Shown piece by piece: positions 35,933 to 45,480 of a DNA stretch of 64,000 nucleotides. Source of the DNA: Stenotrophomonas sp. 704A1 (GTDB taxonomy: Bacteria > Pseudomonadota > Gammaproteobacteria > Xanthomonadales > Xanthomonadaceae). A program made the translations under genes and the position numbers. Within the stretch, counting starts at the first letter, position 1, and every line of letters begins with the position of its first letter. The stretch is from positions 3,621,501-3,685,500 of the forward strand of contig NZ_CP130831.1 in NCBI RefSeq assembly GCF_030549525.1. The letters run 5' to 3'. The notes beneath the pieces were generated by a model. That model had not been told where the DNA came from and made no database searches. It worked only from the letters and a program-made list of their open reading frames with translations.

Positions 35933-36454
35933 TCATTTGCGGCCCCAGGCCTGGCGGGTACTGAGCCCCAGGCGGTTGGCCGTCGCCCTTACGTGGGCAT
36001 GGGTGATCGCCACCGCCAACGCGTCGGCCGCGTCGGCCTGCAGCTTGGTTTTCAGGTTGAGCATGAGCCCGACCATGTGTTGAACCTGTTGCTTTTCGGC
36101 GCCACCCCGCCCGACCACCGCCAGCTTGATCTCGCTGGCGGCATATTCGTGCACCGGCAGGTCGCGCAGCACCACGGCGGAAATCGCCGCGCCACGGGCC
36201 TGGCCCAGCTTCAGGGCCGAATCAGGATTGCGCGCCATGAACACCCGTTCGATGGCCACCTCCTGCGGTTCGTACTCGCGGCACAGGTCGGCCAGGCCGA
36301 GCACCAGCAGTTTCATGCGCTGCGGGAAATCATCGGCCCCCAGCAGCACCAGCGGCTGGTGATGCACATGGCTCACCCGACCGCTGGCATCGACATCGAT
36401 GATGCCGACCCCGGTCCGCTGCGAACCCGGGTCGATGCCAAGAATGCGGGTCAT
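35933..36454 (-). CDS. ruvC: Holliday junction resolvase RuvC
   Basis: 173 residues from the ATG at 36454. RNase-H-like fold with acidic catalytic residues: [12 protein letters not shown] (Asp), VAIERVF (Glu) and [15 protein letters not shown] (two Asp). Starts the ruvC-ruvA-kup-ruvB run. Confidence 0.97.
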   Translation of the reverse strand: MTRILGIDPGSQRTGVGIIDVDASGRVSHVHHQPLVLLGADDFPQRMKLLVLGLADLCREYEPQEVAIERVFMARNPDSALKLGQARGAAISAVVLRDLPVHEYAASEIKLAVVGRGGAEKQQVQHMVGLMLNLKTKLQADAADALAVAITHAHVRATANRLGLSTRQAWGRK

Positions 36455-36583
36455 GCGGCACACGCGCGGGCGTGGCAGGTCCGGGGCGGACGCTGGCAGC
36501 GGCAATGGGAGGAAACGGCTGGGGTCATCATGGTCCGCATTGTCCGCTCACCGGCCGCCAAAGGCGACCGGCGATGCGTCCGT

Positions 36584-37315
36584 TCAGGCGTACGCGTCTG
36601 CGCCGAGATCGGCGTTGGAGTACACGTCCTGCACGTCGTCGAGGTCTTCCAGCATGTCCAGCAGCTTCTTGACCTGCAGGACGGTGTCGCCTTCGACCTT
36701 GATGTCGTTGTCGGCACGGAAGGTCAGTTCCGCATGGTCCGGCGTGCGGCCGGCGGCTTCCATCGCCTCCTTGACCGCGTGGTAGCTGTCCGAGGCGGTG
36801 ATCACGTCGATCGCGCCATCTTCGGGATAGACGACGATGTCGTCCGCACCGGCCTCGATGGCCGCCTCGGAGATGGCCTCCTCATCGGCACCGGCAGCGA
36901 AATGCAGCACGCCCACCCGCTTGAACATGAAGCTGACCGAGCCTTCGGTGCCCATGTTGCCGCCGCACTTGCTGAACGCATGGCGGACATCGGCCACGGT
37001 GCGCACGCGGTTGTCGGTGAGGCAATCGACGATGACCGCCACACCGCCCGGGGCATAGCCTTCGTAGCGGATTTCCTCGTACTCCACCCCTTCCAGCTCA
37101 CCGGTGGCCTTCTTGATGGCGCGCTCGATCACATCCTTGGACATGTTGGCAGCCAGGCCCTTGTCCATCGCCACGCGCAGCCGCGGGTTGTTGTTGGGGT
37201 CGCCTCCACCGCCGCGCGCGGCAACGCCGATCTCGCGGATGATCTTGGTGAAAATCTTGCCGCGCTTCGCGTCCGACGCGTTTTTGCGGTTTTCGATGGA
37301 GGGGCCTCTACCCAT
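36584..37315 (-). CDS. yebC: YebC/PmpR family translation or transcription regulator
   Basis: 243 residues from the ATG at 37315 ([22 protein letters not shown]), the usual start of the family. Conserved segments [46 protein letters not shown] and an acidic C-terminus. YebC commonly lies just before ruvC. Family members are described both as DNA-binding regulators and as factors easing ribosome stalling at proline runs. Confidence 0.95.
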   Translation of the reverse strand: MGRGPSIENRKNASDAKRGKIFTKIIREIGVAARGGGGDPNNNPRLRVAMDKGLAANMSKDVIERAIKKATGELEGVEYEEIRYEGYAPGGVAVIVDCLTDNRVRTVADVRHAFSKCGGNMGTEGSVSFMFKRVGVLHFAAGADEEAISEAAIEAGADDIVVYPEDGAIDVITASDSYHAVKEAMEAAGRTPDHAELTFRADNDIKVEGDTVLQVKKLLDMLEDLDDVQDVYSNADLGADAYA

Positions 37316-37398
37316 GGGTCTTTCCGTACGTGCGTTGATGGATAAGGCCGCGGATTCTACCTGATCGGGCCCTGTGACCGTGTCGAGGGTGGGCAGAT

Positions 37399-37465
37399 GC
37401 CGCCGGGCATGGCCCGGCGCTACCAGGAGCAATGCCCGCACGGTAGCGCCGGGCCATGCCCGGCG
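37399..37465. repeat. Head-to-head pair of SMAG repeats
   Basis: 37399-37423 (GCCGCCGGGC-ATG-GCCCGGCGCTAC) and 37443-37465 (GTAGCGCCGGGCCATGCCCGGCG) face each other, so the pair can also fold as one long structure. It lies between the lipase-like gene and yebC. Confidence 0.85.
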
Positions 37466-37468
37466 AAC

Positions 37469-38101
37469 CTACGCGGCGGCGGCGTCGCGGCCGTGGTCGA
37501 ACTGGCCATGGCGGAGGAAATGCGCGGTCTGCCGCGCGGCATCCGGCGACACCACCAGCCCGCTGTGGCTGGTACGCACCACACAGTGATCGGTCAGGCC
37601 CGGCAGACGGGTCTCGGCCAGCGCCACCGTGCCGTCGGAGGCGTCATCGATGGCGCCGAGCAGGCTGCCCAGCCCGTGCGGCACCGAGCCGGCAATCAGG
37701 CCGACCGCCGCCCGGCCCTGCCAGTCCGGCAGGCCGTCCAGAAGCAGGTCGCTGCTGCGGCCCAGGGCCAGGCCCCAGCCGTGCTCGGACAGCGAACGGG
37801 CGGTGCCGCTGCCGAGCAGGGGCGACCCCAGGCAGACCACGCGCTGTACCGGAAGCTGCGGTTGCCGGCGCAGCGCTTCCAGCGCCAGCAGGCCGCCCAG
37901 GCTGTGCCCGACCAGCGACAGCGGCCCGGTACCGGACAGCCGTTCCAGCAGCTGCGGAACCGCCACGTCGGGGCCACCGAATACGGATGAATACCCGAAG
38001 GTGTGGACCTGGAAGCCGCGCGCGCGCAGGCGCCAGGCCAGTGGCCCGACCCAGGCTCGGGCATTCCAGATGCCATGCAACAACAGAACGGGGGGAGTCA
38101 T
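37469..38101 (-). CDS. Alpha/beta hydrolase (lipase/esterase-like)
   Basis: 210 residues, cytosolic, no signal. N-terminal PPVLLLHGIWNARAWVGPLA (oxyanion HG), nucleophile elbow GHSLGG, late His in DHCVVRTSHSGLVVS. Compact PGAP1/lipase-like fold; the substrate is unknown. Its stop lies just past the SMAG pair. Confidence 0.82.
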   Translation of the reverse strand: MTPPVLLLHGIWNARAWVGPLAWRLRARGFQVHTFGYSSVFGGPDVAVPQLLERLSGTGPLSLVGHSLGGLLALEALRRQPQLPVQRVVCLGSPLLGSGTARSLSEHGWGLALGRSSDLLLDGLPDWQGRAAVGLIAGSVPHGLGSLLGAIDDASDGTVALAETRLPGLTDHCVVRTSHSGLVVSPDAARQTAHFLRHGQFDHGRDAAAA

Positions 38102-38180
38102 GCACTACAGCCTGGCGGTCAGCGGGGTGGAAACCTGGAGCAATTGAACCGAAGCCAGGGGCAAGCGGCGGTGAACAACC

Positions 38181-38702
38181 TCAGGCCCCGCGCGGTGCAC
38201 GGCGCAGGATGAATTCGAGATCGTTGGTGTCCCCTACCGGGAACAGGTATTCGCCGGCCTTTTCAAAGCCGTAGCGGGCGTAGAAGCGCTGGGCACCGAA
38301 GTTTTCCGACCACACCCCCAGCCACAGCGTGCGCGGACCGTCGCGCTCCAGCCAGGCCAGCGCGGTTTCCAGCAGCCGGCTGCCCCAGCCGCAGCTCTGC
38401 TGCGTCTTCACCAGGTACAGACGCTTGAGCTCGCCATCGCCCGGCTGCACGTCCGGGTGCGGCAGGCCACAGGGGCCGGCGGCGGCATGGCCGACCGCCT
38501 CCCCGTCCAGCTCCAGCAGCCACACCGCATAGTCGGGGTGGGCCAGGATCGTGCGCTGGCGCTCGACCGTGTAGGACGCTTCGATGAAGTCCTGCAGGTC
38601 CTGCGGCGGATACAGATGGCCGAAGGTTTCGGTGAACGTGCGGGCAGCCAGCGCCGACAGGGTCGGCGCGTCGTCCACAGTGGCACGGCGGATGGAATAC
38701 AT
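38181..38702 (-). CDS. GNAT family N-acetyltransferase (paralogue of 14113)
   Basis: 173 residues. MYSIRRATVDDAPTLSALAARTF at the N-terminus, acetyl-CoA region VKTQQSCGWGSRLLE (Q-x-x-G-x-G type), and LWLGVWSENFGAQRFYARYGF near the end. Shares long identical stretches with the GNAT at 14113-14625. Substrate unknown. Confidence 0.85.
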   Translation of the reverse strand: MYSIRRATVDDAPTLSALAARTFTETFGHLYPPQDLQDFIEASYTVERQRTILAHPDYAVWLLELDGEAVGHAAAGPCGLPHPDVQPGDGELKRLYLVKTQQSCGWGSRLLETALAWLERDGPRTLWLGVWSENFGAQRFYARYGFEKAGEYLFPVGDTNDLEFILRRAPRGA

Positions 38703-38733
38703 GCAGGAAGTTGACGTCAGGGCGAAGGGCGGG

Positions 38734-39060
38734 TCAAGCCTTTTCCGGCGATTCCGCTTCTTCTTCCTCGTCCTCGTCCTCTTCCTCGTATTCCTCTTCG
38801 TCCTCGTCCTCTGCTTCCTCGCCGTCCTCGTCCTCGTCGTACTCTTCCTCTTCGTCGTCCTCGTAATCCTCGACGCCGAAGTCTTCGCCGTCCCAACGGC
38901 CTTCGCCGTCGGCGACGAAGGTCAGGGCCATCGCCGCCGGGTTGGTACCGACACGGACCAGCCAGCCACCGAATACGCGTGCACGCTCGGTGACCAGGTT
39001 GGCCTCGGAGCCTTCATTGCCCAGCTTTTCCCACTCCAGCGAAAACGCAAACTCGGTCAT
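38734..39060 (-). CDS. Small protein with a very acidic Asp/Glu tail
   Basis: 108 residues from the ATG at 39060. The first about 62 residues form a small domain (MTEFAFSLEWEKLGNEGSEANL, RVFGGWLVRVGTNPAAMALTFVADGEGRW). The rest is almost only Asp, Glu and Tyr (from VEDYEDDEEEE to EEEEAESPEKA). Such tails can mimic nucleic acid or chelate cations; the function is unknown. It begins 16 bases downstream of aspS and is probably in the same transcript. Confidence 0.8.
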   Translation of the reverse strand: MTEFAFSLEWEKLGNEGSEANLVTERARVFGGWLVRVGTNPAAMALTFVADGEGRWDGEDFGVEDYEDDEEEEYDEDEDGEEAEDEDEEEYEEEDEDEEEEAESPEKA

Positions 39061-39076
39061 TGCCTGGATCTCCTGA

Positions 39077-40828
39077 TCAGTTGGTCTTGGGGCGAACCTG
39101 GATGTGTACTTCGGCCAGCTGCGTGTCGACGATCGGCGACGGCGCATCGGTCATCAGATCCTGCGCACCGGTGGTCTTCGGGAACGGGATGACGTCGCGG
39201 ATCGACTCGGTGCCGGCCATCAGCGCGGCGATGCGGTCGATGCCGAAGGCGATGCCGCCGTGCGGCGGCGCGCCGTAGTTCAGCGCGTCGAGCAGGAAGC
39301 CGAACTTGGCACGGGCCTCTTCGGCACCGATGCCCAGCAGTTCGAACACGGCGCTCTGCATGTCCGGGCGATGGATACGGATCGAGCCGCCGCCGATCTC
39401 ATTGCCGTTGAGCACCATGTCGTAGCTGCGCGAGACAGCGGTGCGGGCATTGGCGTGCAGGTCGTCGATGTCGTCCACCGCCGGTGCGGTGAAGGGGTGA
39501 TGCAGGGCGACGTAGCGCTGTTCTTCCTCGTCCCATTCGAACATCGGGAAGTCGGTGACCCACAGCGGCGCCCAGCCGTCGGCAACCAGGCCGAAGTCCT
39601 TGCCGGCCTTCAGGCGCAGCGCGCCCATGAAGTCGGAGACCTTGTTGTAGCCACCGGCGCCGAAGAACACGATGTCGCCATTGCCGGCGCCGACGTGCGC
39701 GACCAGCGCCGCGAAGGAGGCTTCGCTGAAGAACTTCTGGATCGGCGAGCTGACTTCGCCGTTGTCGGCGATCTTGATGTAGGCCAGGCCCTTGGCGCCG
39801 TACTTGGCGGCGTGCGCGGCGTACTCGTCGATCTGCTTGCGCGACAGGCTGGCGCCGCCCGGAATGCGCAGCGCGGCGACGCGGCCTTCGGCATCATTGG
39901 CCGGGCCGGTGAACACCGGGAATTCGCTGTCCTTGACCAGCTCGGCCACGTCCACCAGTTCCAGCGCGATGCGCAGGTCCGGCTTGTCCGAACCGTAGCG
40001 GCGCATCGCCTCGGCCCAGGTCATGCGCGGGAAGCTGGCGTCCAGTTCGACCTGGACCACTTCCTTGAAGATGGCGCGGATCATGTCTTCGACGAAGTCC
40101 TGCACGTCGCGCTCGCGCACGAAGGCGAACTCCATGTCCAGCTGGGTGAATTCGAGCTGGCGGTCGGCACGCAGGGCCTCGTCGCGGAAGCAGCGCGCGA
40201 TCTGGTAGTAGCGGTCGAAGCCGGCCACCATCAGGATCTGCTTGAACAGCTGCGGGCTCTGCGGCAGGGCGTAGAACTCGCCCGGGTGCATGCGCGCCGG
40301 CACCAGGAAGTCACGTGCGCCTTCCGGGGTGGCCTTGGTCAGGATCGGGGTCTCGATGTCCTGGAAGCCCTTCTCGTCCAGATGGCGGCGCAGCGCCTGC
40401 ACCAGCTTGATGCGGGTGCGCTGCATGCGCTGCATTTCCGGGCGGCGCAGGTCCAGGTAGCGGTACTTCAGGCGGGTTTCCTCGCCCGGGTTCTCGTGGG
40501 CATGGAAAGGCAGCGGCGCGGCCTTGTTCAGCACGGTGATGGCGGTGGCGATCACTTCCACCTTGCCGGTGCGCATCTTGTCGTTGACCGCGTGGCGGGC
40601 ACGCACCACGCCTTCCACCTGCAGCACGTCTTCGTAGCCCAGCGATGCGGCCACGGCGAACACCTCGGCGTTGTCGACCTCCACCGTCACCTGCACGATG
40701 CCCTCATGATCGCGAAGATCGATGAAGCAGACGCCGCCCTGGTTACGGGCCACGTCGGTCCAGCCGGCGAGGGTGACAGTCTGGCCAATCAGGGTCTCAT
40801 CGACCAGGCCGCAGAAGTGGGTACGCAT
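39077..40828 (-). CDS. aspS: Aspartyl-tRNA synthetase
   Basis: 583 residues from the ATG at 40828 ([11 protein letters not shown]). N-terminal anticodon-binding OB domain ([23 protein letters not shown]), class II motif 2 ([27 protein letters not shown]), the bacterial GAD insert (about 280-410) and motif 3 [16 protein letters not shown]. Full bacterial length. Charges tRNA-Asp. Confidence 0.97.
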   Translation of the reverse strand: MRTHFCGLVDETLIGQTVTLAGWTDVARNQGGVCFIDLRDHEGIVQVTVEVDNAEVFAVAASLGYEDVLQVEGVVRARHAVNDKMRTGKVEVIATAITVLNKAAPLPFHAHENPGEETRLKYRYLDLRRPEMQRMQRTRIKLVQALRRHLDEKGFQDIETPILTKATPEGARDFLVPARMHPGEFYALPQSPQLFKQILMVAGFDRYYQIARCFRDEALRADRQLEFTQLDMEFAFVRERDVQDFVEDMIRAIFKEVVQVELDASFPRMTWAEAMRRYGSDKPDLRIALELVDVAELVKDSEFPVFTGPANDAEGRVAALRIPGGASLSRKQIDEYAAHAAKYGAKGLAYIKIADNGEVSSPIQKFFSEASFAALVAHVGAGNGDIVFFGAGGYNKVSDFMGALRLKAGKDFGLVADGWAPLWVTDFPMFEWDEEEQRYVALHHPFTAPAVDDIDDLHANARTAVSRSYDMVLNGNEIGGGSIRIHRPDMQSAVFELLGIGAEEARAKFGFLLDALNYGAPPHGGIAFGIDRIAALMAGTESIRDVIPFPKTTGAQDLMTDAPSPIVDTQLAEVHIQVRPKTN

Positions 40829-40949
40829 GGGGGAAGCTCCGCTGGAGAACGCCGGCGCCCGATCGGGGCCGGAAAGCCCCGTATTCTGCGGCCGAGGCCC
40901 CGGCCGGGGCAAATGTGGACGGTCACGCGGGCTTTATCCGTCCCGTCCT

Positions 40950-40955
40950 TATAGT
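40950..40955 (+). promoter_or_regulatory. Candidate -10 TATAGT of the DUF3011 gene
   Basis: TATAGT lies 31 bases before the ATG at 40987, in the space divergent from aspS. No clear -35. Confidence 0.35.
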
Positions 40956-40986
40956 CGCGCACCTACTCCCGTATGGGGATGTCGCC

Positions 40987-41718
40987 ATGAAACCTCTGTG
41001 CCTGGCCAACCTGGCCGTGATCCTGGGCTCCTTCACCGCGCTCACCCTGCCCGCCGCCCCTGCCGCCGCGCAGGACGGGGTGATCCGCTGCGAAAGCCAG
41101 AGCAACCGCGAACGTGTCTGCAGCACCGGCTGGCGCGATGCCCGGCTGGTCCGCCAGCTGTCCGGCTCGGCCTGCGTGGAGGGCCGTACCTGGGGCACCC
41201 GCAACGGCAGCATCTGGGTCAACAACGGCTGCCGTGCCGAGTTCGTGGAGGGCCGCGGCGGCGGCTGGGGCGGCGGCAACGGCTGGGGCGGCGGCAACGG
41301 CAGCACCGTGCGCTGCGAAAGCCAGGACAACCGCGAGCGCAGCTGCCCGGTGGGCTGGCGCAATGCGCGCCTGGTCCGGCAGATCTCCGGCACCCCGTGC
41401 GTGGAGGGCCAGAACTGGGGCGTGCGCAACGGCGCGATCTGGGTCAACCGCGGCTGCCGGGCCGAATTCGCCGAATCCCGCGGCGGCTGGGGCGGCGGCA
41501 ATGGCGGCGGCTGGGGTGGCGGCAACAGCAACTACACCGTGACCTGCAGCAGCAACAACAACCGCCAGCAGAGCTGCAGCTGGGATGAGCGCCAGGGCCG
41601 GCCGGTGCTGCAGCAGCAGTTGTCCGGCAGCCCATGCCAGGAAGGCCGCAGCTGGGGGCATGCGCGTGGCAACCTGTGGGTCAGCAACGGCTGCCGCGCG
41701 CGCTTCGGTACGCGTTGA
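40987..41718 (+). CDS. Secreted protein with three DUF3011-type repeats
   Basis: 243 residues. Sec signal (LAVILGSFTALTLPAAPAAA). Three repeats of about 65 residues, each with four-Cys spacing: IRCESQSNRERVCSTGW..., VRCESQDNRERSCPVGW... and VTCSSNNNRQQSCSWDE..., each ending NNGCRAEF or SNGCRARF. Gly/Trp-rich spacers (GGGWGGGNGWGGGNG) separate them. Likely disulfide-stabilised beta domains in the periplasm or outside the cell. DUF3011 has no settled function. Confidence 0.85.
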   Translation: MKPLCLANLAVILGSFTALTLPAAPAAAQDGVIRCESQSNRERVCSTGWRDARLVRQLSGSACVEGRTWGTRNGSIWVNNGCRAEFVEGRGGGWGGGNGWGGGNGSTVRCESQDNRERSCPVGWRNARLVRQISGTPCVEGQNWGVRNGAIWVNRGCRAEFAESRGGWGGGNGGGWGGGNSNYTVTCSSNNNRQQSCSWDERQGRPVLQQQLSGSPCQEGRSWGHARGNLWVSNGCRARFGTR

Positions 41719-41820
41719 GGGACTGGGCGCGGGGCTCGCCCCCCAAGGGCGAGCGCCGCGGCAGAACAAGGGCCGCCGGGCGGGGCAGGCGCTGCCCGCC
41801 CCTCCCTGCAGGGCGTGGAT

Positions 41821-42462
41821 CTAGCGCGCGGGTGCGCTCTCCTCGCCCCACGGCGCCGGCGGCAGCGCGACCGGCCGGCTGAGGTCGAACTGCACGCGGA
41901 AACGGCGCCCGTCCGGGCGGGTCAGCTCATAGATGAAGCGCTGGTCGGGCTGGATTTCCATCGCCCAGGTGTTATGGGTGGACGCCAGCATGTCGGCACG
42001 CCGGAACATCGCCACCGAGTCGGCATCGGCAGGGAACTGCTGGCGTTCGGCAGTACCGGGCGGTTTGCTGTCGCCACCGTACAGGCTGATCGCATCCGGG
42101 CTGCCGTCGGCATGGCGGTGGTCGTGCTTGAGCCTCAGGCCGTGCTCGGTGCGGGTCAGGATCCAGGTCCGCGAATGGTCTTGCCCGACATGGAACGGAA
42201 TCCGCAGCTCATGGCCCGGGTCGGCGCAACCGCGCACGTGCATCACCAGCTTTTTCCCGGCGAAGGGATCCTCACCGGTCGGCGCCGGGACGTCCTCCAC
42301 CACCCGACCCTCGTAGGCCTGGCCGCAGTGGGCGGCGATGGCGGCCATGAAGGCGTCGGCCGGGGCCGTTGCCAGATCATGGTTGACCTCATGCGAGGGC
42401 TGCGAGCAGGCGGCGAGGCCGAGCAGGACGAGGGCGGGAGCAACAGCGGCAATCGGTTTCAT
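41821..42462 (-). CDS. Lipoprotein of unknown function
   Basis: 213 residues with lipobox LGLAAC (mature Cys at 19). The mature protein contains two Cys (HCGQAYEG, RGCADPGHELRIPFHVGQDHSR) and a beta-rich body ending in FIYELTRPDGRRFRVQFDLSRPV. Conserved-hypothetical type; I do not know a function. Confidence 0.8.
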   Translation of the reverse strand: MKPIAAVAPALVLLGLAACSQPSHEVNHDLATAPADAFMAAIAAHCGQAYEGRVVEDVPAPTGEDPFAGKKLVMHVRGCADPGHELRIPFHVGQDHSRTWILTRTEHGLRLKHDHRHADGSPDAISLYGGDSKPPGTAERQQFPADADSVAMFRRADMLASTHNTWAMEIQPDQRFIYELTRPDGRRFRVQFDLSRPVALPPAPWGEESAPAR

Positions 42463-42523
42463 GCCCCAACCCTAACGGCCATGGCCGGCACGCGCAAACC
42501 GTGCCGGCCTCGAGGCAAGCGGC

Positions 42524-44080
42524 TTACCGGTGCAGCCAGAACTCGCATCCGCCGATGGCCTGCTTCTGCGCGCCTTCGGCATAGCGCTGCAGCATCTGCG
42601 AACGCCATTGCGCGCGCTGCGGGGTGCTGTCCACCTTGTTGGGGCAGTTGACCAGCGCGGCCAACGGCAATCCTCCCAGCGCGGCATCGGTGCCGGCCAG
42701 TGACGCCAGTGCCTGGTCCGATGCCCAGTCGGGAATCATCACCGCCCGCCGGCCCGACCGGTACGCCAGCTCCGAGGACCAGTCGTCACCGAAGGCCACG
42801 ACCACGCCCTGCTCCGGCGTTTCCGCACGGATCTGCTGGGCGATCATCGAGATCGGCGTCGGCTCACGCGCCTCCTTCATGTTCTTCAGCGCGCTGACCA
42901 GCCCGAAGCCGAGTGACAGCAGGCACAGGAAGACCGCCAGCGCGATGCCACGCCCCGGCTTGCCGGCGGCCTCGCCCCGCTGCACCACACACCACAGCAC
43001 CAGGCCGACGATGGAGGTGGCGAACACGATCTGCGCGGCCTGGTAGTACGGGTGCACCACCTGCAGGTTGGTGAACACCACCATCGGCGTCAGATAGGCC
43101 AGCAGCAGCACCAGCACGGCAGCCCGGATCCGGCGGATCGAGAGGCCCGCGATGACGAACAGCAGGAACACCCAGTTGGAACCCACCGGCCCGGAGAAGC
43201 GCTTCTTGAACAGCACGCCCCACCAGGTGGCCGGGTCCAGGCGCTGCTGCAGGGTGCCGTAGTTGAATGCGGACAGGCCATCGGAGGTGACCTGCTGGCC
43301 CAGTGCCGACTGCGCCTTCAGCCCATCGGCATGCTGCAGCCAGAGCAGCAGCGCGGCCAGGGCGGCCAGTGCGGCCACCCCACCCCACAGCAGCAGCTTC
43401 CAGTGCGCTGCCAGCCACTGCGGGCGCCAGCCATGCTCACGCAGCACCACCCACGCAAGCGCCAGCACCGCAAATGCCGCGAAACCGAAGAACGTGGTGA
43501 TCTTGATCATCGCCGCCAGCACCGCGGCGATGACCGCCACTGCGCCCTGCCAGGCCCGTGGCTGCACATACAGCCGCGCCATCGCCCAGATGAACACCAG
43601 GCTGGCGAACACCGCCGTGGATTCGATCATGACCGACCGCCCCCAGAACTGGGCAAGCGGCGAAACCGCGAAGGCACCGGCAACGCACAGCGCCAGCATG
43701 CGGTCGGGGCGCACCTGCTGGACGATGCGATAGACCAGCCAGATGCAGCCGGCATGGAACATCGTCGACAGCAGGCGGCCACTGTTGTCGGCGCTCATCC
43801 CGGTGACCTTGCCCAGCAGCGCGGCCAGCCACTGGAACAGCGGCAGTTCGAAGGGGATCGACCACGGCGCGCCCAGTATCGGGGTCAGGTAGGCCAGAAA
43901 GGGCCCGCCACGCTGCATCCAGTCGATGCTCAGCGCGGTCTGCGTCTGCCGGAACCCGGATGCATCGATGGGAGGCATCGACCAGCTGCACACCAGCATG
44001 AGCAGCATTGCGGCCGCCGAATACCCCAACAGGATCCTGGCGGGCAGTAGATCCCGGTTGCGATGCATATCCTGGTTCAC
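42524..44080 (-). CDS. Multi-pass membrane protein, GT39/ArnT-like glycosyltransferase
   Basis: 518 residues, about eleven membrane segments. The N-terminal loop SMPPIDASGFRQTQTALSIDWM resembles the first periplasmic acidic loop of lipid-linked sugar transferases (GT39/GT83). Its C-terminal periplasmic part has FGDDWSSELAYRSGRRAVMIPDW. The start is a GTG at 44080, preceded by AGGAG at eight bases; an ATG at 44068 is the alternative. Donor and acceptor unknown. Confidence 0.75.
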   Translation of the reverse strand: MNQDMHRNRDLLPARILLGYSAAAMLLMLVCSWSMPPIDASGFRQTQTALSIDWMQRGGPFLAYLTPILGAPWSIPFELPLFQWLAALLGKVTGMSADNSGRLLSTMFHAGCIWLVYRIVQQVRPDRMLALCVAGAFAVSPLAQFWGRSVMIESTAVFASLVFIWAMARLYVQPRAWQGAVAVIAAVLAAMIKITTFFGFAAFAVLALAWVVLREHGWRPQWLAAHWKLLLWGGVAALAALAALLLWLQHADGLKAQSALGQQVTSDGLSAFNYGTLQQRLDPATWWGVLFKKRFSGPVGSNWVFLLFVIAGLSIRRIRAAVLVLLLAYLTPMVVFTNLQVVHPYYQAAQIVFATSIVGLVLWCVVQRGEAAGKPGRGIALAVFLCLLSLGFGLVSALKNMKEAREPTPISMIAQQIRAETPEQGVVVAFGDDWSSELAYRSGRRAVMIPDWASDQALASLAGTDAALGGLPLAALVNCPNKVDSTPQRAQWRSQMLQRYAEGAQKQAIGGCEFWLHR

Positions 44081-44173
44081 GCGTGTTGCTCCTGTAGATA
44101 CCCTCCGCGCCCGAAGCGGCGCGACCGGGCGCGCAGTGTCCGTGCTGTGCGACGCCAGTGCAAGCCGTGCGCG

Positions 44174-45397
44174 CTAGCGCACGACGCCGTCCTGCGCGCT
44201 CTGCACCGGCAGCGATTCCGTTGCCGCGACCGGAGCGTCCTCGCCGTCGCCGGCCGGCTCCTGCTCCACCGGATCCACGTCGAAGGGCGTGCGGAACACC
44301 AGCGACGGCAGCAGGGTGGTCAATGCGGCGTACAGCAGCAGCGCACCGAACAGCACCGGCTGGATCTGGAAGCGCTCGCGCATGATGGCCGCCAGCACCA
44401 GGGTGAAAATCAACGTGGGCGCCAGCGCCAGCGACACCCGCAGGCTGCTGCGGAAGCTTTCGCCGAACATCACCCGGCGCTGCAGCCAGACCACGCCGAT
44501 GCGCAGCGGCAGCACCACCAGGGTGATCACGATGCCCAGCCCCAGCGCCTCGAAGCTGAGCGCTTCGCTGGGCACCTTGGTGCCGGCATTGAAGAAATAG
44601 AACGGCACGAAGAACGAGGCGAACAGGCGCAGCGCGTGCAGGTTCTCGTGCGAGGCCAGCAGCGGCATGCGCTGGTGCAGCAGGCGCGCGACCAGCCCGG
44701 CGATGAACGCGCCCACCAGGTAATACACGCCCAGCAGGTAGGTGATGTAGGCCGCCACCATGCCCACCATCACCAGCAGCGAGAACTCCGAGCCGGGTGC
44801 GTGCGGCGCCACCCAGCGTCCCAACGCGATGAACAGCAGCGGCAGGCCCACCATCATCGCCAGCAGGGCCAGGCTGGACAGCGCCATGTGGCCCGGATCG
44901 CCGGCCTGCAGCACGATGAACAATGCCGCCAGCGCCAGCAGTTCGCCGGCGATGGCCTTGCTGGTGACCCAGAACCGCTCGTCCTCGCTCAGGCCCAGCC
45001 GTGACAGCGAATCCATGATGAAACCGGTGGACGGGGTCAGCAATGCCAAGGCCAGCAGGCCCGCCGCCTGCCACGGCAATCCAGCGTACCGCCAGGCCAG
45101 CCAGCCGACGCCGAACAGGGTGCCGGTGCGGATCAGCAGGTGCGCCAGCAGCGGCCACATGCCACGTCGCAGCGCCTGCAGATCCACTTCCAGGCCGGCG
45201 AACAGGAACAGCGAGGAAATGCCCAGCGTGGCCAGCAGGCCGATCACTGCGTCATGGGCCTGGTCCCCCAGCCAGAGCATGCCGATGATGCCGAACAGCA
45301 GGCAGGTCAGCGGCGCCGGCAGGCAGAACCGCTGCAGCGCGCGTGGGATCACCAGCAGTGCGAAGATCAGCAGCAGGTAGACCAGTTCGTGACTCAT
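44174..45397 (-). CDS. Cation:proton antiporter (CPA2 type)
   Basis: 407 residues from the ATG at 45397. About twelve membrane segments; FLFAGLEVDLQALR, LLTPSTGFIMDSL and the long VGAFIAGLVARLL helix resemble Na+/H+ exchangers of the KefB/NapA group. No TrkA-N domain; the soluble tail is short and acidic (about 35 residues). It sits between the glycosyltransferase-like gene and blaL2 on the same strand. Confidence 0.85.
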   Translation of the reverse strand: MSHELVYLLLIFALLVIPRALQRFCLPAPLTCLLFGIIGMLWLGDQAHDAVIGLLATLGISSLFLFAGLEVDLQALRRGMWPLLAHLLIRTGTLFGVGWLAWRYAGLPWQAAGLLALALLTPSTGFIMDSLSRLGLSEDERFWVTSKAIAGELLALAALFIVLQAGDPGHMALSSLALLAMMVGLPLLFIALGRWVAPHAPGSEFSLLVMVGMVAAYITYLLGVYYLVGAFIAGLVARLLHQRMPLLASHENLHALRLFASFFVPFYFFNAGTKVPSEALSFEALGLGIVITLVVLPLRIGVVWLQRRVMFGESFRSSLRVSLALAPTLIFTLVLAAIMRERFQIQPVLFGALLLYAALTTLLPSLVFRTPFDVDPVEQEPAGDGEDAPVAATESLPVQSAQDGVVR

Positions 45398-45480
45398 CGG
45401 CGACTTCCGTGTGGATTGAACGCGCGCAGGATGCGCGTCCACGCCGGATCGGGCAAGCCGCCGATGAAGAACCCGATGCC

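Noticed and set aside
38750..38880. Hydrophobic Leu/Val/Phe-rich ORF on the + strand
   Set aside because: It is the antisense of the Asp/Glu tail codons (GAG/GAC read as CTC/GTC), not a membrane protein.
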